Both the position numbers and the translations under genes were made by a program. The notes below the pieces were generated by a model. It had not been told where the DNA came from. It was given only the letters and a program-made list of their open reading frames with translations, and did not search any database. A stretch of DNA of 64,000 nt from Microterricola viridarii (lineage in GTDB: Bacteria; Actinomycetota; Actinomycetes; Actinomycetales; Microbacteriaceae), in NCBI RefSeq assembly GCF_001542775.1, contig NZ_CP014145.1, positions 1,860,001-1,924,000 of the forward strand. The letters are read 5' to 3'. The number at the start of each line of letters is the position of its first letter. Position 1 is the first letter of the stretch. Below, piece by piece: positions 56,033 through 64,000 of this stretch.

Positions 56033-56210
56033 CGGAACCTCCTTCATATCTACCAAGGCCCGTGGGCCGGTCGTGGAGGCCAGTTTATCCGAACCCCCCG
56101 TTTCAACCGACTCTAGCGGTGCACACTGGGCTTTACTTGTGAATTCCTCGGGTGTAACAGCACTTTGTGTGCATCTATTCCGCCCTGGTGCAACATTGTG
56201 CGCAGCGCCG

Positions 56211-56744
56211 TCATTCGGGCCGGCGCCGCCGCTGCAGGTCGTGCCAGAACGCGGCCAGTGCGGCATCCACGGTACTGGCCCGGATAGCCGCGCGGCCACC
56301 GCTGAGGTCCAGGCCGAGCGAGCGGATGTCGGCCCCAGCGGCGATGCCGAGGTAGACCGTTCCCGGCGGCTGGCCGTCTTGCGGGTCTGGCCCGGCAACC
56401 CCCGTGGTGGCGAGGCCGTAGTCCGCGGCGCGGCCGTCGACGGCGAGAACCGTCCGCACGCCATCGGCCATCTGCCTGGCCACGACCGGGTCGACTGCGC
56501 CGCGCTCGGCGAGCAGGGCGGCGTCGACGCCGAGCACGCTGTGCTTGATGGCAGTGTTGTAGGCGACCACTCCCCCGTTGACCACGGCGGAGGCTCCGGG
56601 TACCGCGATGAGCGCTGCGGCCAGCAAGCCGCCGGTCAACGACTCCGCGACGGCGACGGTCTCGCCGCGGCGGGTGAGCTCGGCGATGATGCGGGTCGCG
56701 ACATCCGTCGTCGCAGCCCCGGCACTCTCGGCCGTCTCAGCCAC
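56211..56744 (-). CDS. CinA C-terminal family protein (nicotinamide-nucleotide amidohydrolase)
   Basis: The 177-aa protein corresponds to the CinA C-terminal (PncC) domain alone, which deamidates NMN. Conserved segments are VAVAESLTGGLLAAALIAVP, GGVVAYNTAIKHSVLGV and GLATTGVAGPDPQDGQPPGT. It starts at GTG 56744, 9 nt after pgsA, with a weak ribosome site. About 180 nt separate it from clgR, which has its own promoter. Confidence 0.93.
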   Translation of the reverse strand: MAETAESAGAATTDVATRIIAELTRRGETVAVAESLTGGLLAAALIAVPGASAVVNGGVVAYNTAIKHSVLGVDAALLAERGAVDPVVARQMADGVRTVLAVDGRAADYGLATTGVAGPDPQDGQPPGTVYLGIAAGADIRSLGLDLSGGRAAIRASTVDAALAAFWHDLQRRRRPE

Positions 56745-56753
56745 CGCGCTGCC

Positions 56754-57374
56754 CTACGCGCCGATCTTCTTGAGCTTCGCCGCGTCGACGAGGTACTGCA
56801 CGCCGGTGGCCACGGTGATGAGCACGGCCGCCGTCATGGCGATGCCGTTGACCCAGAACACCCAGTCGCCGAACAGCGTCCAGAACGGCAGCAGTGCGAG
56901 CGAGATGGCCACGGACTGGACCAGCGTCTTGAGCTTGCCGCCCTTGGAGGCCGGCACCACGTTGCCGCGGCCGAGCTCGACGAAGCGCCACACCGTGATG
57001 CCGACCTCGCGCACGACGATGATGGCGGTCACCCACCAGGGCAGTTCGCCGAGGATCGACAGGCACACGAGGGCGCCGCTGGTGAGCAGCTTGTCGGCGA
57101 TGGGGTCGAGGATCTTGCCGAGGTCGGTGACGAGGTTGTTGCGCCTGGCGATGGCCCCGTCGATGCCGTCGGTGCCGATCGCGACGATGAACAGCACGGC
57201 CGCCCACCAGCGCAGCGCGCCGTCGGCCCCGCCGTCGGCCAGCAGCATCCAGAAGAACAGCGGAGCCAGCAGGATCCGCACGCCGGTGATCACGTTCGGC
57301 GCGTTCCAGTTGCTGGGCCGCGCAGGGGGCACCGGCTGCCCGGGGTTCCCGGGCGTGGTGTTGCTGGGTGTCAT
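56754..57374 (-). CDS. pgsA: CDP-diacylglycerol-glycerol-3-phosphate 3-phosphatidyltransferase
   Basis: PgsA makes phosphatidylglycerol phosphate at the inner face of the membrane. The CDP-alcohol transferase signature DGIDGAIAR...LGKILDPIADK is intact near residues 70-98. Four to five membrane segments are visible. The N-terminal Pro/Asn-rich stretch precedes ITGVRILLAPLFFWMLL. It starts 6 nt after ftsK and precedes cinA. Confidence 0.94.
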   Translation of the reverse strand: MTPSNTTPGNPGQPVPPARPSNWNAPNVITGVRILLAPLFFWMLLADGGADGALRWWAAVLFIVAIGTDGIDGAIARRNNLVTDLGKILDPIADKLLTSGALVCLSILGELPWWVTAIIVVREVGITVWRFVELGRGNVVPASKGGKLKTLVQSVAISLALLPFWTLFGDWVFWVNGIAMTAAVLITVATGVQYLVDAAKLKKIGA

Positions 57375-57380
57375 GTCTGG

Positions 57381-60317
57381 CTAGTCCCTACCGGTCAGGT
57401 TCCAGGCGTCCTCGTCGGTGTCACCTTCGACCTCAGGGTACCCCTCCGTCATCTTCGCGACGGGGTCGCCGCCATACGGGTCGTGCTCTGGAACGGGCGC
57501 GGGGGCTGCTGCGGCGGGTGCAGGGGCCTGCTCACGCGGCTCCTCGCCGCGCAGCTTGGCCAGCACGCCGCCCAGCTGTTCGGCGGTCACCAACACGTCG
57601 CGGGCCTTGGATCCCTCCGACGGCCCGACGATCTCGCGGCTCTCCATCAAGTCCATGAGGCGGCCGGCCTTGGCGAAGCCGACGCGCAGCTTGCGCTGCA
57701 GCATCGAGGTGGAGCCGAACTGGGTCGACACAACGAGCTCGGCCGCGGCGAGCAGAAGCTCGAGGTCGTCGCCGATGTCGGAGTCGATCTCCTTGCGCTC
57801 CACGGATGCCGCGACATCCTGCCGGTACTCGGGGCGGGCCTGCTGCGTGACGTGCTTCACGACACGCTCGATCTCGGCCTCGCTCACCCAGGCGCCCTGC
57901 ACGCGCAGCGCCTTGGAGGCACCCATCGGCAGGAACAGGGCGTCGCCCTGACCGATCAGCTTGTCGGCGCCCGGCTGGTCCAGGATGACTCGGGAGTCGG
58001 TGACGCTGGTCACGGCGAACGCGAGACGCGACGGCACGTTGGCCTTGATCAGGCCGGTGACGACATCGACGGACGGGCGCTGGGTGGCCAGCACCAGGTG
58101 GATTCCGGATGCGCGGGCGAGCTGGGTGATGCGCACGATCGATTCCTCGACGTCGCGCGGGGCGACCATCATGAGGTCGGCGAGCTCGTCGACGACGACC
58201 AGCAGGTACGGGTACGGCTTGAGCTGGCGCTCACTTCCGGCCGGCAGGATGATCTCGTTGCCCACGACGGCCTTGTTGAAGTCGTCGATGTGGCGGAAGC
58301 CGAAGCTGGCCAGGTCGTCGTAACGCATGTCCATCTCTTTGACCACCCAGGAGAGCGCCTCAGCGGCCTTCTTCGGGTTCGTGATGATGGGCGTGATCAG
58401 GTGCGGGACCCCGGCGTACGGCGCCAGCTCGACGCGCTTGGGGTCGATCAGGACCATGCGCACCTCGCTCGGCTTGGCGCGCATGAGCAGCGAGGTGATC
58501 ATCGAGTTGACGAAGCTGGACTTGCCGGAACCGGTGGAGCCGGCCACCAACAGGTGGGGCATCTTGGCGAGGTTGGCCACGACATAGCCGCCGCCGACGT
58601 CCTTTCCGACGCCGATGGTCATCGGGTGGGTGCTGTTGGTGGAGGCGCCGGAGCGCAGCACGTCGCCGAGGGTGACGATCTCGCGGTCGGTGTTCGGGAT
58701 CTCGATGCCGATGGCGCTCTTGCCCGGGATCGGCGAGAGGATGCGCACCTCGTTGGAGGCGACGGCGTAGGAGAGGTTCTTGGAGAGCGCGGTGACGCGC
58801 TCCACTTTGACGCCGGGGCCGAGCTCGACCTCGTACTGGGTCACGGTCGGGCCGCGCGAGAAGCCGGTCACCTTCGCGTCGACCGAGAACTGGGTCAGCA
58901 CATCCGTGATCGCGCGCACGACCTCGTCGTTCGCGGCAGAGCGGGTCTTGGCCGGGGCTCCGGCCACCAGGGTGGAGTTGGAGGGCAGGTTGTACGGTGC
59001 GGCGGCGCGGGCCGGGGCGGCGTCGCCGAGGGCGTCCTCGTCGAAGTCATCCCCCTCCATGCCGAAGCCGGGGAGCACGCCGGTGGCGGCGAGCTCGTCG
59101 CCGGCATCGTCGGCCTGCAGGCCGGTCGAGCCGCGCTGCAGGCCCGCCTCGCCGGTGTAGCGGTGCAGTGCAGCCTCTGCCTTGTCGAGGTCGCCGAGCA
59201 CCTCGGTGTTGTAACCGCCGGCGCCGTTCGCCTCGGCAATCGCCTCGGCGTTGAGCGCGAGGGTGGGCGGGGCCGGCTGAGCCGCGCCGGCGGCAGGGGC
59301 GGTGGGCGCGCTCTCCAGCGCACTGTCGAAGCCGCCCTCGCCCGCCATGCCGCCGAACACCGCGGTGAGGTCGTCGACGCCGGATTCGCCGAAGTCGGGG
59401 TCTTCCTCGCGCTGGGAGTTGTTGCGCCGCCACCAGGGCAGCGCGCCGTTGCCGGCCTGCTCCTCCTCGTCATCGAGGGTGTCGATTCCGGCCAGCTCCA
59501 CCTGCTTGCTGGCACGCTTGTCGGCCTTGTCTGCCTTGGCGGCCGCGCGTTCCTCAGGGTCTTGCAGCTGCTCGCCGAACAGCCACGCGTAGAGCTCGCG
59601 CAGGCGCTGCGGCAGCTTGTTCGGCGGCGTCTTGGTGATGATGAACAGCGAGAGCAGCAGCAGCAACGAGATGACGATGGTCGCGCCGACGGGGGTGATG
59701 AGCGCAACCAGCGGCGCGGCGATCATCCAGCCGAGGATGCCGCCGGCACGGGCGAGGATGGGCATGCCCTCTGCCGGGGCTGGCTGCCCGCCGAACACGT
59801 GTGAGAGCCCGGCCACGCTGACGAGCAAGATGCCGAGGCCGATGCCGATGCGGGTGTTGTCGTGCACGCTGGCCGGGTGCCTGAACAACCAACCCGCGAA
59901 GAACAGCATGATCACGGGCAGCGCGAACGCCACCCGCCCGACGAGCCCGCCGAAGCTCCAGGCGTCGAGGTTCTTCGCGAAATCCTCGTTGATCAGGAAC
60001 CACTCGACGACGGCACCGGCAATGGCCAGCAGCACGAGGAAGAAGGGCAGGCCGTCGCGGCGCTCCTCTTTGGCGAGCTTCTCTGGGCCGAGGGCGCGGA
60101 AGGCGCCGCCCGTGAGGTGAGCGAGGCCCATCCACATGCGCACGATGAGCGCCGGCTTCTCTTCGATGGCCTCGAACTTCACGGTCTTCTGGGCAGCGGT
60201 TTGGCGCGGCGCACGCTTCGTCGGCGTCGCCACCGTTTTCTGCGCCGCCGTTTTTGACGTCGAGGCGCGCCCGGAAGTGTTGCCGCCGCGCCCGGTCGGC
60301 TTAGTGCTCGTTGCCAT
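57381..60317 (-). CDS. ftsK: DNA translocase FtsK/SpoIIIE
   Basis: FtsK pumps DNA through the septum and helps resolve chromosomes. I start at ATG 60317 (978 aa, [13 protein letters not shown]), 7 nt after TACCGT. An Ala/Lys/Arg-rich cytosolic N-terminus precedes four membrane segments (residues ~80-230), then an acidic/Ala linker (~230-480), the motor with Walker [19 protein letters not shown] (~590) and a C-terminal winged-helix gamma domain ([20 protein letters not shown]). Length is in range. Confidence 0.96.
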   Translation of the reverse strand: MATSTKPTGRGGNTSGRASTSKTAAQKTVATPTKRAPRQTAAQKTVKFEAIEEKPALIVRMWMGLAHLTGGAFRALGPEKLAKEERRDGLPFFLVLLAIAGAVVEWFLINEDFAKNLDAWSFGGLVGRVAFALPVIMLFFAGWLFRHPASVHDNTRIGIGLGILLVSVAGLSHVFGGQPAPAEGMPILARAGGILGWMIAAPLVALITPVGATIVISLLLLLSLFIITKTPPNKLPQRLRELYAWLFGEQLQDPEERAAAKADKADKRASKQVELAGIDTLDDEEEQAGNGALPWWRRNNSQREEDPDFGESGVDDLTAVFGGMAGEGGFDSALESAPTAPAAGAAQPAPPTLALNAEAIAEANGAGGYNTEVLGDLDKAEAALHRYTGEAGLQRGSTGLQADDAGDELAATGVLPGFGMEGDDFDEDALGDAAPARAAAPYNLPSNSTLVAGAPAKTRSAANDEVVRAITDVLTQFSVDAKVTGFSRGPTVTQYEVELGPGVKVERVTALSKNLSYAVASNEVRILSPIPGKSAIGIEIPNTDREIVTLGDVLRSGASTNSTHPMTIGVGKDVGGGYVVANLAKMPHLLVAGSTGSGKSSFVNSMITSLLMRAKPSEVRMVLIDPKRVELAPYAGVPHLITPIITNPKKAAEALSWVVKEMDMRYDDLASFGFRHIDDFNKAVVGNEIILPAGSERQLKPYPYLLVVVDELADLMMVAPRDVEESIVRITQLARASGIHLVLATQRPSVDVVTGLIKANVPSRLAFAVTSVTDSRVILDQPGADKLIGQGDALFLPMGASKALRVQGAWVSEAEIERVVKHVTQQARPEYRQDVAASVERKEIDSDIGDDLELLLAAAELVVSTQFGSTSMLQRKLRVGFAKAGRLMDLMESREIVGPSEGSKARDVLVTAEQLGGVLAKLRGEEPREQAPAPAAAAPAPVPEHDPYGGDPVAKMTEGYPEVEGDTDEDAWNLTGRD

Positions 60318-60525
60318 AGATTCCACGGTACTTGCACCCACCGACATCCGCCCGCAGGCGGCGGCGAGTGTTGGAACTGTGATGAGTGCTCACCATCGGC
60401 CCTGCCTGCCTGCCGCGTGGAGATTTCGGCAGGCGCGGTGCTCCCGCGGAGCACCGGTCGGCCGTGAAGGGCTGCTCACGCCCACGACCGGGCGGCTGTG
60501 CCAGCTCAGGAGGCGGAGCGCTGGC

Positions 60526-62685
60526 TCAGGAGGCGGCCCGCACGAGGTCGCGCAGCGACGCATCCGGCAGGTAGGCCTTGGTCAGCGCGATGCCGATGCG
60601 CGGCAGGTCGGCCTCGTCGCGGTAGAGCAGGAACATCGGCTCCGCGCGCGGGTTGAACTTCGCCTTGAACTGGTGCAGGGAACGGAATCCGTACAACGGC
60701 TCGAGCAGCGTCGCAGTCATGCCGAGCACCCGCTCGATCGGGCCGGGCGCGGCGTCGGAGCTGTTCACCAGCGGCGCACCGGAGAGGGAGACGATGCGCG
60801 CACCCTGCTCCTTGAACGCCAGGGCTGAGGACGCGATCAGGAACTCCATGACCGGGCCGAAGCCGTCATCGCGCCGCCGCATCAGGTCCAGCGTCCAGCC
60901 GTCGACGGCACCGTCCGCGCCGTAGACGGGCAACCAGGAGGTGACACCGTGCACGCTCCCGTCGGCGTCGATGGCGAGGCCGGTCCACACCTCAGGGGCG
61001 AGCGCCTCGTCGACGCCGCCGAGTGTGAACTTCATCTCGGGCAGCCCCTTGTCGCCGACCCACTGCTCGGAGATGGCCCGCACCTGGGCGAGAATCGCCC
61101 ACGGCTGCTCGGAGAGGCGGCAGAGCCGGAAGCTGATGCCCTCCCGTTCGGCCCGGTTCAGCGCCGCCCGCACGTTCTGCCATCGTTTGCCCCGCAGCTC
61201 CATGGTTTGCAGGTCGATGATGGTGTCCTCCGCCACCTGCAGGCTGCGCCAGTCCTCTGGTGCCGCATCCCGCACCGCGGCCGAGACGGAGAACGCGCAG
61301 GGGGTGAGACCGGCCCGTTGCGACGCTTCGGCGAAGTCGCGCAGCACGTCGCCGACGCGCTCGGCCGGGGCGATGGGGTCGCCGAGGGCGATGGCGACGC
61401 CCGCGTGTCGCTGGAAGGCGATGACGGCGTCCGGCGCGCCGTCCGGCACCGCCCGGGAGAACAGGTACTCATTTCCGCGCCAGGTCGACATCCAGGAGAG
61501 CGTGCCGCCCCCGGTGCTGCGGAGCAGGGCGGCCGCCTGCTCTGGCGCGCTCTGTGCCGACCCACCCGGATGACGGAGCCGGCGACGCACCGGCACCCGG
61601 AATGCGCCGCGGGCCACCAGCAGCACAAGCAGCTGCGCCAGCCACAGCAGCGAGGAGGCTGCCGCGAATGCGGCGCCCGGCACGCTCTCCCCGGTCAGCA
61701 CGAAGAGGAGGATCAACAGGATGAGCTGCAGCTGGTTGAGCAACGCGAGGATCACGGCACCCCACCAGGCCAGACGCACACCGCGGCGCACGCCGTGCCC
61801 GATCACCGAGATCACCAGTATGTCCAGAGCGACGTCGCCCCAGAGAGCGAGCGATGCCGTGGACGCACCGAGCGGACCGTCGAGGTTCACCAGGTTGACG
61901 ATGACCTGCACCGCACCGATGACGACGAGCCCGGAGAAGGCAACGAGGCGCCACTCCCGCTCGCTCGGCCGGCTGAGCGGCCGGCGGTAGCGCGGCAGCA
62001 GCGGCATCACGGCGAGGGCGAGTGCCGCGCCGAGGAGGTGCTCGATGTCCGGCAGCGCCCCGATGAAGAGCGCGGCGACGCCAACCCAAGCGCCGAGGGC
62101 GAGCCTGGCCCGCAACCGCCACGGCGAACGCAGCGTCACGGTGGCCGCGGCGGCGCACGCAAAGGCGCCGCCGGAGGGGCCGACGTCGTAGTGGGTGGCG
62201 AGCTCCACCGCCCAATCCCAACCGGTCGGCCGGAGCACTGCCAGCAGCGCCGCGGCGCCGACGATCGCGAAGAGCTGCCCGGCCGCGAACACGACGGCCG
62301 CCTGCCGCATGCCGAGGGTGCGCTCCGCCCAGCCGAGACCGCCAACGATCAGGATCAAGATCGGCAGGTAGTGGCCCGGCTGCTCCGCGAGGAAGGTGCC
62401 GGTCAGCGGCGTCCACCAGTTTCCGGCCTCGAATGCCGGCAGACCGTATGCGACCGAGCGGTACCAGTTCTGCTCGGATGCCGGCATCCAGAGCGCGTTC
62501 GTCACCACTCCCACAGCCAGCAGCACGGCGAGCACACTCAGGGTGAGACCGGACCGGCGCGGCAGCTCCGCGAGCACGGAGGCCAGGGCGGCCGGAACGG
62601 CGAGACGTTTCGTCTGGTCCCCAGACCGGTCGGGTGCGCTCGGCCCGCCCGCCGCCCGGGTGTTCGAAATCTCCGACTGGCTCAT
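60526..62685 (-). CDS. Rhomboid-like / phosphatidylglycerol lysyltransferase-like (DUF2156) membrane protein
   Basis: The 719-aa protein has a hydrophobic N-terminal half and a soluble C-terminal domain. Residues ~85-235 read like a rhomboid fold: AGNWWTPLTGTFL, GHYLPILILIVGG, VGPSGGAFACAAA (GxSG serine) and DIEHLLGAALAL (histidine). Residues ~390-719 match the MprF-type DUF2156 GNAT-like domain (GDPIAPAERVGDVL; WTLDLMRRRDDGFGPVMEFL). MprF enzymes add lysine or another amino acid to phosphatidylglycerol, increasing resistance to cationic peptides. No ftsK overlap; the 208-nt gap before ftsK holds no gene. Confidence 0.8.
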   Translation of the reverse strand: MSQSEISNTRAAGGPSAPDRSGDQTKRLAVPAALASVLAELPRRSGLTLSVLAVLLAVGVVTNALWMPASEQNWYRSVAYGLPAFEAGNWWTPLTGTFLAEQPGHYLPILILIVGGLGWAERTLGMRQAAVVFAAGQLFAIVGAAALLAVLRPTGWDWAVELATHYDVGPSGGAFACAAAATVTLRSPWRLRARLALGAWVGVAALFIGALPDIEHLLGAALALAVMPLLPRYRRPLSRPSEREWRLVAFSGLVVIGAVQVIVNLVNLDGPLGASTASLALWGDVALDILVISVIGHGVRRGVRLAWWGAVILALLNQLQLILLILLFVLTGESVPGAAFAAASSLLWLAQLLVLLVARGAFRVPVRRRLRHPGGSAQSAPEQAAALLRSTGGGTLSWMSTWRGNEYLFSRAVPDGAPDAVIAFQRHAGVAIALGDPIAPAERVGDVLRDFAEASQRAGLTPCAFSVSAAVRDAAPEDWRSLQVAEDTIIDLQTMELRGKRWQNVRAALNRAEREGISFRLCRLSEQPWAILAQVRAISEQWVGDKGLPEMKFTLGGVDEALAPEVWTGLAIDADGSVHGVTSWLPVYGADGAVDGWTLDLMRRRDDGFGPVMEFLIASSALAFKEQGARIVSLSGAPLVNSSDAAPGPIERVLGMTATLLEPLYGFRSLHQFKAKFNPRAEPMFLLYRDEADLPRIGIALTKAYLPDASLRDLVRAAS

Positions 62686-62796
62686 CCCGCCACCCCTCTG
62701 CCTGCGCGCTGTCCGGCCGGGGGTCCACCGGCGCCCATCCAGTCTAAAACGCCGCCATCCGGCCCCCAGCCCGCCGGGTGCTCCCGCAAGTCCCGA

Positions 62797-64000
62797 TCAG
62801 TAGCGGATCGCGTCGATCACCTTGACCCGCACGGCGACCAGGGCGGGCATCAGCCCGGCCAGCGCGCCGACGACGGTCGCTGCGCCGAGTCCGAGCAGCG
62901 CCGCCTCGATCGGGAACGGCGGGAAGTCGGAGATCATGCCCTGCCCGATCAGGTTTTCGACCATGGGCGATTTCACGATGAAGATGGCGAGCATCACGCC
63001 CACGACGCCGGCCGCGACGGTGGCCACGACGCTCTCCAACATCACCGCGAAGAACACCCGGCCGGCGGTCGCCCCGAAGCTGCGCCGAATGCCGATCTCA
63101 CGGATGCGCTGTTTCACCGTGACCATGGCGATGTTGACGAGGCCGAGCGCGCCGAGCAGCAGCACGAGGGCCGCGATTCCGCCGACGGTGAGCTTGAGCG
63201 GGAGCAGCGGGTCGTCGTCGTAGGCGCCGGCATCGCTGCGGTACAGGTTGACGAAGTACTTCTCGCCGAGCCCCGCCTCCAAGTCGCTCTTCAGCGCGGC
63301 TTGGATCTGATCACTCAGCTCGGCCGGGATCCACATCTCGTACTCGGTCTGCTGGCCGTAGGAGCTCACCGGGCCGCCGAGTCCGACATATGCGTCGGTC
63401 AGCATGTACATCGTCGGGTCCGTCTCCCAGCTCTGCGAACGGTGAACTCCGACGACGACGGCGGTCGCCGGCGATTGGCCGATCAACTGCACCGTGGGAT
63501 TGCTGCTGAGATCCGGCGAGCCGAGGCGCTGCCAGAACACCTCGTTCACGACGATTGCCGGCGCCAGGCGCTGGGCGTCATCGGCGGCGAACCAGGTGCC
63601 CTGGTCGATCTGCAGGCGGTGCATCTGGGCGTAACTCGGGTCGACGGCCTGCACCTGCACCTCCACCGCTCCCGTGGCGAACTGCACGTGGGCCGGTCCG
63701 TAGCTGATGCGACCGGCGTAGTCGATGCCGTAGCGTTCCAGACTCGCATCCCAGAGCGCGTTCATCTGCTCGGAATCGGGCGCGGTGCCGTCGGCCGTCG
63801 AGACTGAGACCTTGATCGTCGCAGGCCGGCCGCCCCACCGCTCGTTGTTCTCGGTCATGGCCTGCTGGGCGATGCCGGCAACACCGACGACGGTGGTGAT
63901 GGCGCAGACCGCGACCGCCACTCCGATGAGCGAGAGCATCACGCGGGTGCGGTGGATGCGCAGTTCCTGCCACGCCTCGGAGAGGGCGCCGACCAGTTCG
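62797..64000 (-). CDS. MacB/FtsX-type ABC transporter permease (5' end outside window)
   Basis: The frame is open to the window end, so the first residues are missing. An in-frame GTG at 63942 is unlikely to be the start because the bases before it code ELVGALSEAWQELRIHRTR, typical of this permease family. One N-terminal membrane segment, a large extracellular MacB-PCD-like domain (~250 residues), and three C-terminal segments (residues ~270-380 of the visible part, including VKQRIREIGIRRSFGATAGR) follow. Such permeases pair with an ATPase gene that would lie just outside. Substrate unknown. Confidence 0.88.
   Translation of the reverse strand, partial: ELVGALSEAWQELRIHRTRVMLSLIGVAVAVCAITTVVGVAGIAQQAMTENNERWGGRPATIKVSVSTADGTAPDSEQMNALWDASLERYGIDYAGRISYGPAHVQFATGAVEVQVQAVDPSYAQMHRLQIDQGTWFAADDAQRLAPAIVVNEVFWQRLGSPDLSSNPTVQLIGQSPATAVVVGVHRSQSWETDPTMYMLTDAYVGLGGPVSSYGQQTEYEMWIPAELSDQIQAALKSDLEAGLGEKYFVNLYRSDAGAYDDDPLLPLKLTVGGIAALVLLLGALGLVNIAMVTVKQRIREIGIRRSFGATAGRVFFAVMLESVVATVAAGVVGVMLAIFIVKSPMVENLIGQGMISDFPPFPIEAALLGLGAATVVGALAGLMPALVAVRVKVIDAIRY

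Noticed and set aside
56073..59804. A 1243-aa plus-strand ORF
   Set aside because: It lies opposite cinA, pgsA and ftsK, whose motifs are clear. High GC makes the antisense frame open. The translated product is a His/Gly/Asp-rich shadow.

Overview
The window comes from the chromosome of a high-GC Actinomycete, most likely a member of the Microbacteriaceae. The evidence is an actinobacterial gene order, long actinobacterial 16S and 23S rRNA genes with no spacer tRNAs, frequent GTG/TTG starts, many apparently leaderless genes, and intergenic repeats of a kind I associate with that family. Nearly all genes lie on the minus strand and are housekeeping genes. I see no prophage, insertion sequence, CRISPR array or secretion island.

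Layout. 1-1892: the N-terminal part of a secreted lamin-tail/CotH protein, cut by the window edge. 2049-8986: recN, nadK, tlyA, a 54-aa gene, a HAD-IIA phosphatase and a large repeat-rich TPR protein. This is the same order as the Mycobacterium tuberculosis tyrS to recN block, but here a complete rrn operon (16S-23S-5S, 14502 down to 9096) and an aarF/ubiB kinase gene (15111-17078) lie between tyrS and that block. 18666-19975: a plus-strand SatD-like/membrane protein pair. 19994-27490: mpg and the argCJBDFH operon, preceded by a short arginine-rich open reading frame that may be an attenuator. 27730-29539: a DUF1801 gene and a 1.3-kb non-coding tandem array of about 159-bp units. 29540-35322: pheST, a TrmH-family methyltransferase, and infC-rpmI-rplT. 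35590-37501: a DUF1844 gene and a PLP decarboxylase. 37632-41693: hisC-hisB-hisH-hisA-sseB. 41787-43171: a divergent LysM gene and lexA with SOS operators. 43239-46729: metF and metE. 47021-55564: hflX, an RsmC-like methyltransferase, dapF, miaA, miaB, recX, recA and DUF3046. 55724-62685: clgR, cinA, pgsA, ftsK and a rhomboid-like/MprF-like membrane protein. 62797-64000: an ABC permease cut by the window end.

How the genes work together. DNA damage control is prominent: lexA, recA, recX, recN and the LysM protein (a likely SOS cell-division inhibitor), with operators matching TCGAAC-N4-GTTCGA at lexA, at the LysM gene and upstream of recA. Translation is well represented by the rrn operon, TyrRS, PheRS, IF3, L20, L35, MiaA/MiaB, HflX and three rRNA/tRNA methyltransferases. 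Arginine, histidine and methionine synthesis form compact operons with 1-17 nt overlaps.

Most notable for follow-up are the putative arginine attenuator upstream of argC, the 159-bp tandem array, the rhomboid-like/MprF-like fusion, the series of leaderless promoters, and a possible ATC start codon in infC. No search or folding program was run; all calls come from reading the sequence.
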